NCBI GenBank assembly: GCA_903854795.1
Contig: CAINXF010000019.1
Coordinates: 1-12,818 of the forward strand
Reading direction: 5' to 3'
Origin: Candidatus Kerfeldbacteria bacterium
GTDB lineage: Bacteria > Patescibacteriota > Patescibacteriia > SBBC01
Length of the DNA: 12,818 nt
Shown: one piece after another, positions 12,753 through 12,818 of the stretch
Layout: each line of letters begins with the position of its first letter
Position numbering within the stretch: position 1 is the first letter of the stretch
Made by a program: the position numbers and the translations under genes
Notes under the pieces: model-generated
Databases searched by the model: none
What the model was told of the DNA's origin: nothing
The model's input: the letters and a program-made list of their open reading frames with translations, nothing else

Positions 12753-12818
12753 ATGCCAACCCAACCAAAACGTCTCTTCCGCTCCCGCACGAACAAGGTG
12801 ATCGCCGGCGTGTGCGGC
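12753..12818 (+). CDS. Start of a second PspC-domain gene (cut by the window end)
   Basis: The first 22 codons from the ATG at 12753 encode L8-F-R-S-R-T-N-K-V-I-A-G-V-C-G, the opening of a PspC domain, almost identical to residues 8-22 of the PspC protein at 9891 and sharing a GCCGGCGTGTGCGGC DNA core. It starts 22 bp after the LOG stop, without a clear Shine-Dalgarno. Only the beginning is present, so length and other domains cannot be judged. It is a paralogue of the 9891 gene. Confidence 0.75.
   Translation, partial: MPTQPKRLFRSRTNKVIAGVCG

Overview
The window is a 12.8 kb bacterial chromosomal segment with moderately high GC, short intergenic gaps and the standard code (TGA is a genuine stop, for example in the ApbE and LOG-upstream genes, so recoded-UGA lineages are excluded). 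The gene mix suggests a candidate-phylum, Patescibacteria/CPR-like genome: LOG family protein, CYTH protein, PspC and LiaF-like envelope proteins, an MgtA-type ATPase, several starts without a Shine-Dalgarno, and lineage-orphan secreted proteins. That placement is inference; there is no marker gene here. No rRNA, tRNA, CRISPR array, transposase or phage gene was seen.

Layout. 1-465 is the 3' end of an unrecognised gene carrying an HExxH motif. It converges, across a strong hairpin, on a minus-strand gene (2283-559) for a secreted protein made of six carboxypeptidase-regulatory-like beta-sandwich repeats. A 329 bp divergent region (2284-2612) holds a good minus-strand promoter, an 11-bp-period tandem repeat resembling a PhoB/OmpR-type operator, and a 14 bp perfect palindrome. 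Reading right from it is a tight operon (2613-5457): an FNR-like FAD/NAD(P)H reductase with its own C-terminal membrane anchor, an ApbE-type FMN transferase, and a ferric-reductase/NOX-like bis-heme membrane protein. Two small winged-helix (ArsR-like) regulators follow (5624-5926; 6019-6666), the second fused to a PAS domain. Next are an MgtA-type P-type ATPase (6728-9250) and a 123-residue protein of unknown function (9380-9751). The right end is an envelope-associated group: PspC protein (9891-10328), LiaF-like protein (10351-11397), CYTH protein (11404-12000), LOG family protein (12035-12730), and the start of a second PspC gene cut by the window end (12753).

How they may work together. 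The clearest system is the three-gene redox operon, which looks like a NADPH-oxidase/ferric reductase split into separate polypeptides: cytoplasmic NAD(P)H to FAD, then two membrane hemes, then an outside acceptor. The embedded ApbE gene and a near-consensus flavinylation motif (D305-T-S-T-G-T-T311) in the extracytoplasmic tail of the reductase raise the possibility that covalently bound FMN is part of the chain. This is the most interesting lead in the window, although the ApbE lacks a visible signal peptide, which is a real difficulty. The PAS-fused regulator nearby could sense redox state. The right half reads as ordinary ion transport and envelope-stress housekeeping.
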